Assembly (NCBI GenBank): GCA_024275635.1
Contig: JAJRYT010000067.1
Coordinates: forward strand, 1 to 64,000
DNA from: Chloroflexota bacterium
GTDB taxonomy: Bacteria > Chloroflexota > Anaerolineae > Promineifilales > Promineifilaceae
Length of the DNA: 64,000 nucleotides
Direction of reading: 5' to 3'
Below are positions 17,392 through 25,909 of the stretch, piece by piece. The notes beneath the pieces were generated by a model. The model was not told where the DNA came from and did no database searches. It saw only the letters and a program-made list of their open reading frames with translations. Each line of letters begins with the position of its first letter. Positions within the stretch are counted from its first letter, which is position 1. The translations under genes were made by a program, and so were the position numbers.

Positions 17392-18838
17392 GAGACTAGA
17401 GACTGAGAGACTAGAGACCGAGAGACTGGAGGCTGGAGATTGGGAGACTAACGCTAATCTCCAGTCTCCAGTCTCAAATCTCCATCGGTTAGTCAGCTAC
17501 AGCCAGCCCGCCCCTGGCCTCTCGGTGATGGATTTTCTGGCACAGGCGCGAGGGAGTGAACGGTTTTTCTGGGAGGATGTGCGCGACGGAATTGTGTTTG
17601 CCGGATTTGGCACGGCCGTTAACCTATATGCGTGGGGTGAAAACCGCTTCCAATCCATCCAGCAGCAGGCCCGCGCCCTCTTCGCTGACGCCGTCCTGCT
17701 CAACCAAACCAACCCGTTGGCTGCGCCGCGCCTGTTCGGCGGCTTCGCCTTCCGCGATGATTTTGTGCCGGAGAACGCCTGGGCCGCCTTCCAACCGGCA
17801 CATTTCAGCCTGCCCCACTATCAACTTGTCCAGGTCGGCGGCGCTGCCTGGCTAACAATTAACGCCTTCATCCCCAAAGAGGAAGAGCCGGCAGCGAGTT
17901 TGCCGGTCTTGCAGGAGGCATTGGCGGCGCGTTATGCGGCGTTGGCCGAAGAGCTGAGGAGCGGAGGAGCGGGGGAACGGTTTCCCTGGCCCCCCGGCCC
18001 CCTTCCCCAACTCAATTATCCGATGTCATTCGAAACCTGGGCGGAGAAGATAGAAACGGCCGTTCACCAAATCCAAACCACCCTGCTCAAAAAAGTGGTG
18101 CTGGCGCGGGTGTGCGAACTCCGCTTCCGGGGGCGGGTGGATGTGGACGGCGCGTTGGTCTATCTAAACAAGCGATACAACGACAGCTACCGCTTCCTGT
18201 TCGAGCCGCGGCCGCACCACGCCTTCTTCGGAGCCACGCCGGAACTGCTGGCGAAAGTGGAAGGGGAAACGCTAACCAGCATGGCGTTGGCCGGTTACAT
18301 CCGCCGCAGCAGTGACCCAACCGAGGACGCCGCCCTGGGCCAGCAGCTGCTCACCAGCGCCAAAGACCGGCACGAGCATGATTTAGTAGTCATGTCCATC
18401 CTGGAACGGCTGGCCCCTCTCACCAAACAGTTGGAAATTGCCCCTCAGCCAGGCGTGTACAAACTGCACAACATTCAACATTTATTTACGCCGGTGCGCG
18501 GCCGTTTACTCCAACCAGACGGCATTTTGCCTATCGCTAAACTGCTCCATCCCACCCCGGCGCTGGGCGGCTCCCCGCGCTCGCTCGCCATATCGGCCAT
18601 CCGGGAGGCGGAGCCGGTGCCGCGAGGCTGGTATGGCGCGCCCGTCGGCTGGATTGATGTCAATCTGGACGGCGCGTTTGTTGTCGCCATTCGATCGGCA
18701 GTAGCGCAGGAGAAACGCGCCTGGCTGTACGCCGGGGCGGGCATTGTGGCGGATTCGGAAGCGGAGAAAGAGTGGGAGGAGACAGGGTTGAAGTTTAAGC
18801 CGATGTTGGAAGCGCTGGGAAAAATGAATAATGAATAA
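17381..18838 (+). CDS. menF: Isochorismate synthase, menaquinone pathway
   Basis: About 485 residues; converts chorismate to isochorismate, first step of menaquinone synthesis. The chorismate-binding domain is clear: KVVLARVCELRFRG, FEPRPHHAFFGATPELLAKV, TSMALAGYIRRS, KDRHEHDLVVMSILERLAP, HNIQHLFTPVRGRL, LHPTPALGGSPRSLA and GAPVGWIDVNLDGAFVVAIR. The start is uncertain: ATG 17381 or GTG 17372 inside the TetR gene. Residues 3-35 are encoded by a 7-bp repeat array (MESKRLETERLETERLEAGD), read in frame, and are not part of the normal enzyme. The true family N-terminus begins near LVSYSQPAPGLSVMDF. Confidence 0.93.
   Translation: MESKRLETERLETERLEAGDWETNANLQSPVSNLHRLVSYSQPAPGLSVMDFLAQARGSERFFWEDVRDGIVFAGFGTAVNLYAWGENRFQSIQQQARALFADAVLLNQTNPLAAPRLFGGFAFRDDFVPENAWAAFQPAHFSLPHYQLVQVGGAAWLTINAFIPKEEEPAASLPVLQEALAARYAALAEELRSGGAGERFPWPPGPLPQLNYPMSFETWAEKIETAVHQIQTTLLKKVVLARVCELRFRGRVDVDGALVYLNKRYNDSYRFLFEPRPHHAFFGATPELLAKVEGETLTSMALAGYIRRSSDPTEDAALGQQLLTSAKDRHEHDLVVMSILERLAPLTKQLEIAPQPGVYKLHNIQHLFTPVRGRLLQPDGILPIAKLLHPTPALGGSPRSLAISAIREAEPVPRGWYGAPVGWIDVNLDGAFVVAIRSAVAQEKRAWLYAGAGIVADSEAEKEWEETGLKFKPMLEALGKMNNE
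17388..17484. repeat. GAGACTR heptamer array with flip, inside the menF 5' end
   Basis: Tandem GAGACTA/GAGACTG/GAGACCG/GAGGCTG/GAGATTG units (some 8 bp) run to about 17448, then a short spacer is followed by the reverse complement version (AATCTCC, AGTCTCC, AGTCTCA). The whole can fold into a hairpin at the start of the menF message and is translated. Confidence 0.9.
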
Positions 18839-18850
18839 TGAATTGTGAAT
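18822..18850. repeat. AATAATG/AATTGTG heptamer array, left arm
   Basis: Tandem 7-bp units (AATGAAT, AATGAAT, AATTGTG) over the menF stop. They are the reverse complement of the array at 19079-19117 on the other side of the four-helix bundle remnant. Confidence 0.8.
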
Positions 18851-19073
18851 GAGGCGGCGGATGGCGAAAGGGGATGACATTCAGGAACAGCTGGTGAATT
18901 TTGCGGTCAGGATTGTTCGGTTAAGCGACAATTTGCCTAAATCCCGTTCGGGGAATCATATTGTCGGGCAGTTGTTGAGGAGCGGAACAGCGCCGGCGGC
19001 CCATTATGCCGAAGCCAGAAGCGCGGAAAGCCCCAAAGATTTTCAGCACAAAAGGAACCAAAACGTTAGATGA
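18849..19073 (+). pseudogene. Truncated four-helix bundle protein (23S rRNA-intervening-sequence type)
   Basis: The frame MAKGDDIQEQLVNFAVRIVR, then LSDNLPKSRSGNHIVGQLLRSG and AAHYAEARSAESPKDF matches the first two thirds of the four-helix bundle family (TIGR02436 type, found in rRNA intervening sequences and as free genes). After S-P-K-D-F it diverges and stops in repeat sequence, so the last helices (usually HKL-x-x-L-K-E-L-x-E-T-x-Y-W) are gone. It lies between menF and menD, bracketed by TTCACAA-type repeats in opposite orientation (18822-18850 and 19079-19117). Confidence 0.7.
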
Positions 19074-20950
19074 CCATGCCCATTCACAATTCACAATTCA
19101 CAATTCGTTATTCATTATTAAAAAATCCCAACACCCGCTGGGCCTGGGAATTTGTCAGTGCGTTGGCCCAAGCTGGCCTGACGGCCGTTTCCATCGCCCC
19201 CGGCTCCCGCTCCACCCCATTAACTTTAGCCTTCCACGCCCACCCGGACATCACCGTGTACCCCCACCTGGATGAGCGGAGCGCGGGCTTTTTTGCATTG
19301 GGGATGGCATTGGCGCGTGATAAGCCGACGGCGCTGGTCTGTTCGTCAGGTACGGCCGTTGCCAACCTCCTGCCCGCCCTCATCGAAGCCAAAATGTCCC
19401 ATGTCCCCCTGCTGGCGCTAACGGCCGACCGCCCCCACGAACTGCGCCACAGCGGCGCCAATCAAACGATTGACCAGGTTAAAATTTACGGCGACCAGGT
19501 GTTGTGGAGCGTGGATATGCCCGTCCCGCACAGCGACGCCCCGGAAGTCATCCTGCGCCACGTGCAAACCCTGGCCGCCCGCGCCTACGCCACAGCCAAC
19601 GGCATCACGAAGGGGCCGGTGCATGTGAATTTTCCGTTTCGCAAGCCGTTGCAGCCCGTAGACCGTGAACCGTTGTCCGTGAACCGTGAACCGTTGGATG
19701 AACACGGAACACGGATTACGGAACACGGAACACGGATTACGGAACACGGATTACGGAACACGGATTACGGAATACGCATCCAACACGGCCGTCTCCTCCC
19801 CACCAACGCGCAATTGGCCGAATTAACGGCCGTCATCTCCCAACACCCACGCGGCCTCATCGTCTGCGGGCCGCGCTGTCCCGGCGGAGAGTTTGCAACG
19901 GCCGTTATCACCCTGGCAGCAAAAATCGGCTGGCCGATCCTGGCCGATCCCCTCTCCGGCGTGCGATTTAGTGGAGAGACTAGAGACTGGAGGCTGGAGA
20001 GTACAGACCAGGAATCACCAATCACCAATCCCCAGCCCCCAGTCCCCATCATCGGCGGCTACGAAACCTTCCTGCAAGCCAAACTAGACTGGCCGGAACC
20101 GCAAGTCACCCTCCGCTTTGGCGCAACGCCCACGTCCAAATGGCTGAATGCTTATTTGGGCCGTATCCGCCCGGCGCACCGCATCCACATCCGCGCCAAC
20201 GGCGTCTGGGCCGACGACAGCCACCGCACCACATGGTTTTTGCAGGCCAATGAGACGGCCGTTTGCCAGGAATTAGTGCAGCGGCTGTCCAAACAAACGA
20301 TTCGGGAATGGGAAACGGCCGTGCGGGCCACGGAAGCGGCCGTCTGGCGCAAATTAGAAGCCGCGCTGCAAGATGTTTATTTCGATGGCGCGATTGTGTA
20401 TGACGTGGTGAACGCCCTGCCCAACGACAGCGTGCTGTTCATGGGCAACAGCCTGTCCGTGCGCCATCTGGATCAGTTTGGGCGGCCGTCTGCCAAACGC
20501 ATCCGGGTCTTCGCTAACCGGGGCGCATCAGGCATAGATGGCAACCTCTCTACTGCCCTGGGCATTGCTGCCGCCACCGGCAAACCGGTAACGGCCGTTC
20601 TCGGCGACATCACCTTTTACCACGACATGAACGGCCTGTTACCAATTACCAATTACCAATTACCAATTACCATCATCGTTATCAACAACAACGGTGGCGG
20701 CATCTTCCGGCGGCTGCCCATCAGCCAGCATGAACCGCCCTTCACCGAGATGTTCCTGACCCCACACGGGCTGGAATTTGAACACGCCGCCCGGCTGTAT
20801 GGCCTTGATTATATTCGTGTGGATAACCGGGCAGCTTTTGGCGCGGCCATCTCCCAACCCGCTATGTCCCCACGATTGATTGAAGTGGTAACGGACGGCC
20901 GTTCCGACCACAAAATACGGCTGGAAATTCTATCGAAGATTGAAAATTGA
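19070..20950 (+). CDS. menD: 2-succinyl-5-enolpyruvyl-6-hydroxy-3-cyclohexene-1-carboxylate synthase
   Basis: 626 residues, longer than the usual 550-580. A ThDP enzyme joining isochorismate and 2-oxoglutarate. Motifs: SIAPGSRSTPLTLAFH, HLDERSAGFFALGMAL, CSSGTAVANLLPALIEA, LTADRPHELRHSGANQTIDQ, GPVHVNFPFR, MGNSLSVRHLDQF, FANRGASGIDGN and GDITFYHDMNGLL with the N-N-N-G-G-G-I-F ThDP/Mg site. The extra length comes from in-frame 7-bp repeat insertions at four loop positions: residues about 4-16, 197-240, 305-328 and 523-534. All catalytic motifs are intact, so it is probably active. It follows menF after a repeat-flanked remnant. Confidence 0.94.
   Translation: MTMPIHNSQFTIRYSLLKNPNTRWAWEFVSALAQAGLTAVSIAPGSRSTPLTLAFHAHPDITVYPHLDERSAGFFALGMALARDKPTALVCSSGTAVANLLPALIEAKMSHVPLLALTADRPHELRHSGANQTIDQVKIYGDQVLWSVDMPVPHSDAPEVILRHVQTLAARAYATANGITKGPVHVNFPFRKPLQPVDREPLSVNREPLDEHGTRITEHGTRITEHGLRNTDYGIRIQHGRLLPTNAQLAELTAVISQHPRGLIVCGPRCPGGEFATAVITLAAKIGWPILADPLSGVRFSGETRDWRLESTDQESPITNPQPPVPIIGGYETFLQAKLDWPEPQVTLRFGATPTSKWLNAYLGRIRPAHRIHIRANGVWADDSHRTTWFLQANETAVCQELVQRLSKQTIREWETAVRATEAAVWRKLEAALQDVYFDGAIVYDVVNALPNDSVLFMGNSLSVRHLDQFGRPSAKRIRVFANRGASGIDGNLSTALGIAAATGKPVTAVLGDITFYHDMNGLLPITNYQLPITIIVINNNGGGIFRRLPISQHEPPFTEMFLTPHGLEFEHAARLYGLDYIRVDNRAAFGAAISQPAMSPRLIEVVTDGRSDHKIRLEILSKIEN
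19079..19117. repeat. TTCACAA heptamer array at the menD start
   Basis: Units ATTCACA repeated with single changes, ending gttattcattatt. It encodes I-H-N-S-Q-F-T-I-R-Y-S-L-L of MenD and is the reverse complement of the array at 18822-18850. Confidence 0.85.
19660..19785. repeat. CCGTGAA / CGGATTA heptamer array with flip, inside menD
   Basis: CCGTGAA, CCGTTGT, CCGTGAA units run to about 19697, then the complementary orientation follows: ACGGAAC, ACGGATT repeated about ten times. Translated it gives a 7-residue periodic segment (EHGTRIT, EHGTRIT, EHGLRNT), in the linker between the MenD pyrimidine-binding domain and the central domain. Confidence 0.9.
19973..20048. repeat. GAGACTR / CCAATCY heptamer array with flip, inside menD
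   Basis: GAGACTA, GAGACTG, GAGGCTG units flip to CCAATCA, CCAATCC, CCAGCCC, CCAGTCC. They are translated as a loop (G-E-T-R-D-W-R-L-E-S to N-P-Q-P-P-V-P) between conserved L-A-D-P-L-S-G and the I-I-G-G-Y-E-T-F strand of the central domain. Confidence 0.9.
20640..20672. repeat. ATTACCA heptamer array inside menD near the ThDP site
   Basis: Four to five ATTACCA units in one orientation encode P-I-T-N-Y-Q-L-P-I-T, in the loop between GDITFYHDMNGLL and IIVINNNGGGIF. The frame is kept. Confidence 0.9.
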
Positions 20951-21051
20951 TGGCTCTTTGGGAATTCGTGTGATTTTTACCGTAGGGGACGCCCCTACAA
21001 ATCCCATCGCTCACGGGAATTCCTGAAGACCCAAATTGATATAGACCGGTA

Positions 21052-21084
21052 AAAAAAGCAGACCAGAAACTGGTCTGCTTTTTT
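21052..21084. terminator. Bidirectional terminator between menD and the subtilase gene
   Basis: A 9-bp GC-rich stem (GCAGACCAG / CTGGTCTGC) with an AAA loop is flanked by A7 and T7 runs, ideal for termination on both strands between convergent genes. A separate small palindrome (gtagggg-ac-gcccctac) lies at 20982-20998. Confidence 0.9.
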
Positions 21085-21159
21085 ATTTGTGGGCCAAGAT
21101 TAGTTCAATCTGCCAGATTGAACCAATCTTAAAACAGGCTATTGATTTCCAGATGTTTA

Positions 21160-24100
21160 CTAATTCCTCATGATGGACGGCAGATAAAGCACGTAAGTAC
21201 AGCCTTGTGTTGCTTCTACGTTTATCCAATTGACAGCCACATTGCCCAGGGAGTCTGTCGCTTCTACCCGCACCTTGTACGTGCCGCAGACATCATAACT
21301 GTGTCCGGCAGTATCGCTGGTGTATGGTCCGGCATACGGGCTGCCGTCGCCAAAATCCCAACGATAGCTGACGCCAATTGTACTGGTGATATTAGATGTC
21401 AGCGTTGCCGAGAATACCGTCGCCTGGTTTGTGTCTGTGTAGGTGTTGCTGATGTTCGTGATGGAAACGGCCGGTTCATCCATCGCCCAGTCCATAAACA
21501 AACCGATCAGGTCGGCGCGACTGGTGAAGCCCAACAAGCCGTCGTTAACTCCTTCCAACCCAAACGAGGTGTAGATGGAACGGCCGTAATACGATACGCC
21601 CTGAGATTCTAGCGAAGGTTGGTTGCGATGCGCCATGCCAACGACCCCATCTTCCATATTGCTGCCGGGGTAGGCGAGGAGCGCCGTGTAGGCAGCGGCC
21701 AGTTCAGGCGAATCTGGTTCATTGTAAGGCACAGTTTTTAACTCGTCTATGTAATTCTGGTTGCCGGCGCCGTCGCCGTTCACCGCCGCGTCTATTTGCC
21801 CGCGCAGTTCGCCGGATACTATGGCTGCCGTATGTACATTCACGTAAAGGCCGCCGGCAAGCATCTGCGCCTGCTGGTCGTCTGTCAACGTGACCGAGCC
21901 GTTAAAGCTATACGGCGTTGTGATGAGCGTTGACGTTGTGAATGGCGCAATGCTGAAGAGTATCGGGCCGTTTGTGCCGACGGTACCGCTGTGAATGTGC
22001 GCGGCCGTTAACGTCATCGGAGCAGTGGGCGTAATTTCAACACTGTAATGAAGCGTATTACTTACAATGTCATAAGAGGAATCAACTATGCCATAATTTA
22101 AAGTCGCCACTGGAGGAACCGCATTCGTTCCCAACAAGTCGGCGCTGTTCTCATTATGGCCGCGCAAACTTAAAGCGACGCCGCCAAAATCTGCCGGCGC
22201 ATCGGCATAAGCAGTGACCGGAGCAGTAGGCAAGTTATTCCCGGTCAGGCTGTCTTGCAGCCAATTACCGCCCAATGTGCTGTTATAGAAGAACGTGCCG
22301 TTATCGGTGACGGCAGAAGCCAGAACCGCCGCCATATCCTGCCCCATGGCAATGAGGATACCGCCGTTGTTGGCATACTCATTCAACACGTCCATGTCAA
22401 TGCCAGTCAACGGGGTCGCCACCGTAAAGTAGCCGTTCGAGATATAGTTATCGCCGGTGAAGTAGATAATCGCTTTGTACTTGACCAGCTCCGCCATATC
22501 CGGCAGTGACTGTGGTTGAGTGAAGTACATATCAGCGTTATACACGTCATAAGTCAGCCCCAGTGTATCCAATGTCTGTGTGTAATAGCTGAGATAATCG
22601 GGATAGCCTAACAGGAAGCTGAAGTCATTCTGGATAATCAGAATGTCGGCCGTGCCCGGCGCGGCCGTGACGCGCGCCCAGGCCGGCATATGGGCGTTGT
22701 GCCCGTTATTGCCGATAAGGAGAACATAACCCTGATTATCGCCCAGACCTAGACTGGAAGCGGCGTCAAACGTGACCGTGAACTGCTTGGTCTCGCCCGG
22801 ATTTAACGTGATGGGCGTCGTGATGATTGTGAAGCCGGTCAACGTCGTCGTTTGAGTAATGGCAAAGCCATTGCCGGTGAAGAGCGTGCTGGGCGTGTAT
22901 GTTTCTGTGGCTGTTGCCACGCTGGTAACGGAGACGGTGATGGTGGCGGAACCCGTTTTGTCAACCAGGCCAAAGCTCAGGCTGGGCGGATCCAGGGTGA
23001 CGCCAGGATCATAGGCATGGGTCAAGTCCAAACGGCCGGCGCCCATGTCCAACGGCTGCGCGGGGCGGCCATCGTAATTGTAGACGTCGGTGTATTTAGC
23101 GGTGGACATCAAGGCTGATTTGATTTGGGCGTTCGTCCAACTCGGGTGAATCTGGCGCAGCAGAACGGCCGCCCCGGCCACATGCGGGCTGGCCATAGAG
23201 GTGCCGGAAGCCTGCCCGTATCCCAGATGCTGGGCTTCGCCGGCTGCGCCAGGAGCGTACCCTTGCGCCAGGATATTGACGCCGGGAGCGGCAATATCTG
23301 GTTTGAGAGTCATGGCGGCGCTGGGGCCACGGCTGCTAAAGTCAACGATACGATCTGCGGTATTTCCTGCCTGGAAAGCGTGGGTATCAACTTCGAGCGT
23401 GGAGGCTGCGCCATGTTGGTCGTACCAGTCCACAACGCCCAGGCCGTTCGTGTGTCCAATGAAAATGGAGGGGATGGTAACGCTGTCGCCACTTGTGCCA
23501 GTCGCCATTGAGACGAGGCTATCGCCGCCGCTGGCATGATTGTAAATGACAACGAACGTTGCCCCGGCGTTTTCGGCGTTCAGAACTTTGGCGCCAAATT
23601 CGCAGGAGCCGCGGCTGATAACGGCCGCCATGCCGGTGAATGTGCCTGCAGGCCAGGCGCTGCACCCTTCAAAATTCGATGCGTTTACGCTGATCGCTGT
23701 TTTGTAAGTATAGCTGACTGCTGTGCCCACAGGCAGGGGATCGCCAAAAGTGGCTGGAGCGTATGAAAGCCCTTGCAGCGTGGCGCTGATCGGTTCCGGC
23801 AGGGTGATGTTGAGCCGGCCGGAGGCGAGGGCGCCGCCTGTGGTGCTGGCAGCGACGTTGATATATTCATCTGAAGGATGGTCGCCGGTACCGGGGCCGG
23901 GACCAGAATTGCCCGCCGCCATACTGACAAAGACGCCGGCGTTATAGGTGTTGATAAGCGCTTGGTCTAACGGGTCAAATTCGCCGCCGACGCTGCCGGG
24001 CCCGCCGCCCCAAGAGTTATTGAGGACGTTGGCGCCATCGGCCACGATGTCTTCCAGAGCGGCGATACCTTCGACGGTGTAGAAGGAGCCGTCGCCGCTG

Positions 24101-25032
24101 ACGCTGTTGTAGAAGACGCGGTAGCTCATCGCCCAGGCAGCCGGGGCTACGCCGCTGATGGATTCGTCCAGGCCCAGGTAATTGGCGGTAACGGGATTGC
24201 CAACGGCCGTTGATCCAGTGTGGGTGCCGTGTGAAGTGCCGTTTGTGCCCGGCCAGGTATTCTCGTCGCCAAGCGCCGGGGGGTCCCAGGCGCGAAAATA
24301 GGCGCGGGAAGCGATGATTTTGCCATTGTTGTTGGCCGAGTCGCCTAGCCCGCCGGCCGGCCAGCCGGCCGGGTAGCTGTAGCCGGTCCCGTCGAACATG
24401 GCTGCGTCGTGGTGCAGGCCGCCATCCATCGAAGCGAACTTGACGCCGGCGCCGCCATTGGCCTGACCGCCAACCTGATCCCAGGCAGCCTGCGCGTTGA
24501 TGATGGGCAGACTGGCGTACAGGTCGGATTCATGGGCAAAGTCAAGGAAAACAGCTTTAACGCCGGGCATCGCTTCTAGTTTTTTGCGGGCGCTTGCCAG
24601 ATTCCCTGTGCCGACATCTATGGCAACAGCATTGAGTACAATCTGGTAGGTTGCTTCCACGGCGTTGCCGTTTTCGTTAATGTAAGTAGCAACGGCCGCG
24701 TTTGGTAACGCGCGTGTCACCTGGTTTATGAACGTCGCCTGTTCCGCCTGGAGTTGCGAAATATACGCCTGGGCGGATGGGGAGGCGAGGGCATTTTGCT
24801 TGTTGACGGCCGTGCGCGAGAAACTGTCCAACTCAGCCAGCGCCGGCGATTCCAACTGTACAATCAAACGATGGGACGTTTTCAACTGCGTGGTTGCTGC
24901 CACTGCATCGGTGTCGGGGATATCCAGGGTAGACGCACTGGCAAGCGGCAATAAAACTGCCATAATGAGGGCCATTACAAAAAGCAGTACTGTAGCATAC
25001 CGTTTGGTTTGATTTTTACCTAAAAAAGACAT
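21160..25032 (-). CDS. Secreted multidomain subtilisin-like serine protease (S8)
   Basis: 1290 residues with a signal peptide (VLLFVMALIMAVLLPLASAS) and Shine-Dalgarno AAGGAG. Domains in order: I9-type propeptide (about 50-165), S8 catalytic domain with Asp in ASMDGGLHHDAAMF, His in GTSHGTHTGSTAVGN and Ser in GTSMASPHVAGAAVLLRQIH, an inserted PA domain (about 430-545), Fn3-like region, CHRD domain (LTAAHIHSGTVGTNGPILFS ... GGLYVNVHTAAIVSGELRGQ), PKD-like domain (VSYRWDFGDGSPYAGPYTSD) and a short tail TYVLYLPSIMRN. Tails of the Y-L-P-x-x-x-R kind are common on exported Chloroflexota proteins. It splits the men genes on the opposite strand. Confidence 0.93.
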   Translation of the reverse strand: MSFLGKNQTKRYATVLLFVMALIMAVLLPLASASTLDIPDTDAVAATTQLKTSHRLIVQLESPALAELDSFSRTAVNKQNALASPSAQAYISQLQAEQATFINQVTRALPNAAVATYINENGNAVEATYQIVLNAVAIDVGTGNLASARKKLEAMPGVKAVFLDFAHESDLYASLPIINAQAAWDQVGGQANGGAGVKFASMDGGLHHDAAMFDGTGYSYPAGWPAGGLGDSANNNGKIIASRAYFRAWDPPALGDENTWPGTNGTSHGTHTGSTAVGNPVTANYLGLDESISGVAPAAWAMSYRVFYNSVSGDGSFYTVEGIAALEDIVADGANVLNNSWGGGPGSVGGEFDPLDQALINTYNAGVFVSMAAGNSGPGPGTGDHPSDEYINVAASTTGGALASGRLNITLPEPISATLQGLSYAPATFGDPLPVGTAVSYTYKTAISVNASNFEGCSAWPAGTFTGMAAVISRGSCEFGAKVLNAENAGATFVVIYNHASGGDSLVSMATGTSGDSVTIPSIFIGHTNGLGVVDWYDQHGAASTLEVDTHAFQAGNTADRIVDFSSRGPSAAMTLKPDIAAPGVNILAQGYAPGAAGEAQHLGYGQASGTSMASPHVAGAAVLLRQIHPSWTNAQIKSALMSTAKYTDVYNYDGRPAQPLDMGAGRLDLTHAYDPGVTLDPPSLSFGLVDKTGSATITVSVTSVATATETYTPSTLFTGNGFAITQTTTLTGFTIITTPITLNPGETKQFTVTFDAASSLGLGDNQGYVLLIGNNGHNAHMPAWARVTAAPGTADILIIQNDFSFLLGYPDYLSYYTQTLDTLGLTYDVYNADMYFTQPQSLPDMAELVKYKAIIYFTGDNYISNGYFTVATPLTGIDMDVLNEYANNGGILIAMGQDMAAVLASAVTDNGTFFYNSTLGGNWLQDSLTGNNLPTAPVTAYADAPADFGGVALSLRGHNENSADLLGTNAVPPVATLNYGIVDSSYDIVSNTLHYSVEITPTAPMTLTAAHIHSGTVGTNGPILFSIAPFTTSTLITTPYSFNGSVTLTDDQQAQMLAGGLYVNVHTAAIVSGELRGQIDAAVNGDGAGNQNYIDELKTVPYNEPDSPELAAAYTALLAYPGSNMEDGVVGMAHRNQPSLESQGVSYYGRSIYTSFGLEGVNDGLLGFTSRADLIGLFMDWAMDEPAVSITNISNTYTDTNQATVFSATLTSNITSTIGVSYRWDFGDGSPYAGPYTSDTAGHSYDVCGTYKVRVEATDSLGNVAVNWINVEATQGCTYVLYLPSIMRN

Positions 25033-25909
25033 ATTGTGTGACTCCTTTTTTTATCTCCTGTCTTTCGATAATAAATGAGACAAAAAACAAAAATCAAGTC
25101 TATTTTAACGATTTTTGTAGTGAACAAGAGAATCAATTACAAGTTATGTCAATAATTCGCCCCATTTGCTGTCATGCCTATTTTATCAGGTGAATCACCG
25201 ATTCCATATATGGGAATTCTGGATAATTTTTCCCCATATATGGTGGTTTGTAAATTTTGAAAGGCGTTCATTTTATTGTCGAAAGATAAACTATCTGGAA
25301 CTAATGTCAATATGCGCTAAAATCAGAAAATCAGGTATTTATCATCGTTGACCTCTTTGTTCTAATGACCGAGGGTTTAATAATTTACGAGAGATTGGAG
25401 ACTGGAGATTAATCCAGTCTCCAGTCTCTGTTCGGTTGCGTAGGTTATTTACTTCTCGTTCCTAAGATTGTACGGGGCTGGCGCTACTATCAGCCATTTA
25501 TGGTATGCATCACCTCCTGCCCTGAAAATTATGAAGGATGAATTATGAACTTTTATCCTTCGTAGTACGCCGCAGCACACAGTGTCTCCTGCGAAAGAAG
25601 GGACTTTCCATTTTCCAGCAGGCGGCAATTTTATCAATTTATTCGCGCTTCGCCATACATTAGAATTATTGCGAACAGATCAGGGGAGCGTCTCCTGATG
25701 AATGTTGCGGATTTGTTCGTACACAGGTTCGCCGTAACGGCTTTAGCCGTTCAGACTGTTGAAGCGTGTAGCACAGCTTGGTGCAAGTTCTTGTGCGGTA
25801 TTCCGCAGCGCGATTTAGAAAATCGCGTCTGAACGATTTGGAAATTTGTTCTACGAAATCGCCCACGTATTTACGCCAGCGTGTAGTAGTTACAATCAAA
25901 GGAGTGATT
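25033..25909. other. Long gene-free stretch between subtilase and menB
   Basis: No supported gene in about 880 bp. It contains AT-rich promoter-like sequence (25040-25340), a heptamer array with flip at 25388-25433 (GAGATTG, GAGACTG then CCAGTCT, CCAGTCT), and small palindromic repeats near 25730-25860 such as aacggctttagccgtt and gcgatttagaaaatcgc. The menB Shine-Dalgarno AAAGGAG is at its right edge. Confidence 0.7.
25388..25433. repeat. GAGACTG / CCAGTCT heptamer array with flip
   Basis: Three GAGATTG/GAGACTG units, then three CCAGTCT units in the opposite sense, giving a potential hairpin of about 20 bp. It is in the gap upstream of menB. Confidence 0.9.

Noticed and set aside
19020-19076. 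TGA ending the four-helix bundle frame as a possible selenocysteine codon
   Set aside because: The family has no Cys there and the downstream sequence is repeat and menD, so the gene is simply truncated.
25449-25637. Leftward 62-residue frame upstream of menB
   Set aside because: No Shine-Dalgarno, no family features, overlaps repeat-derived sequence.
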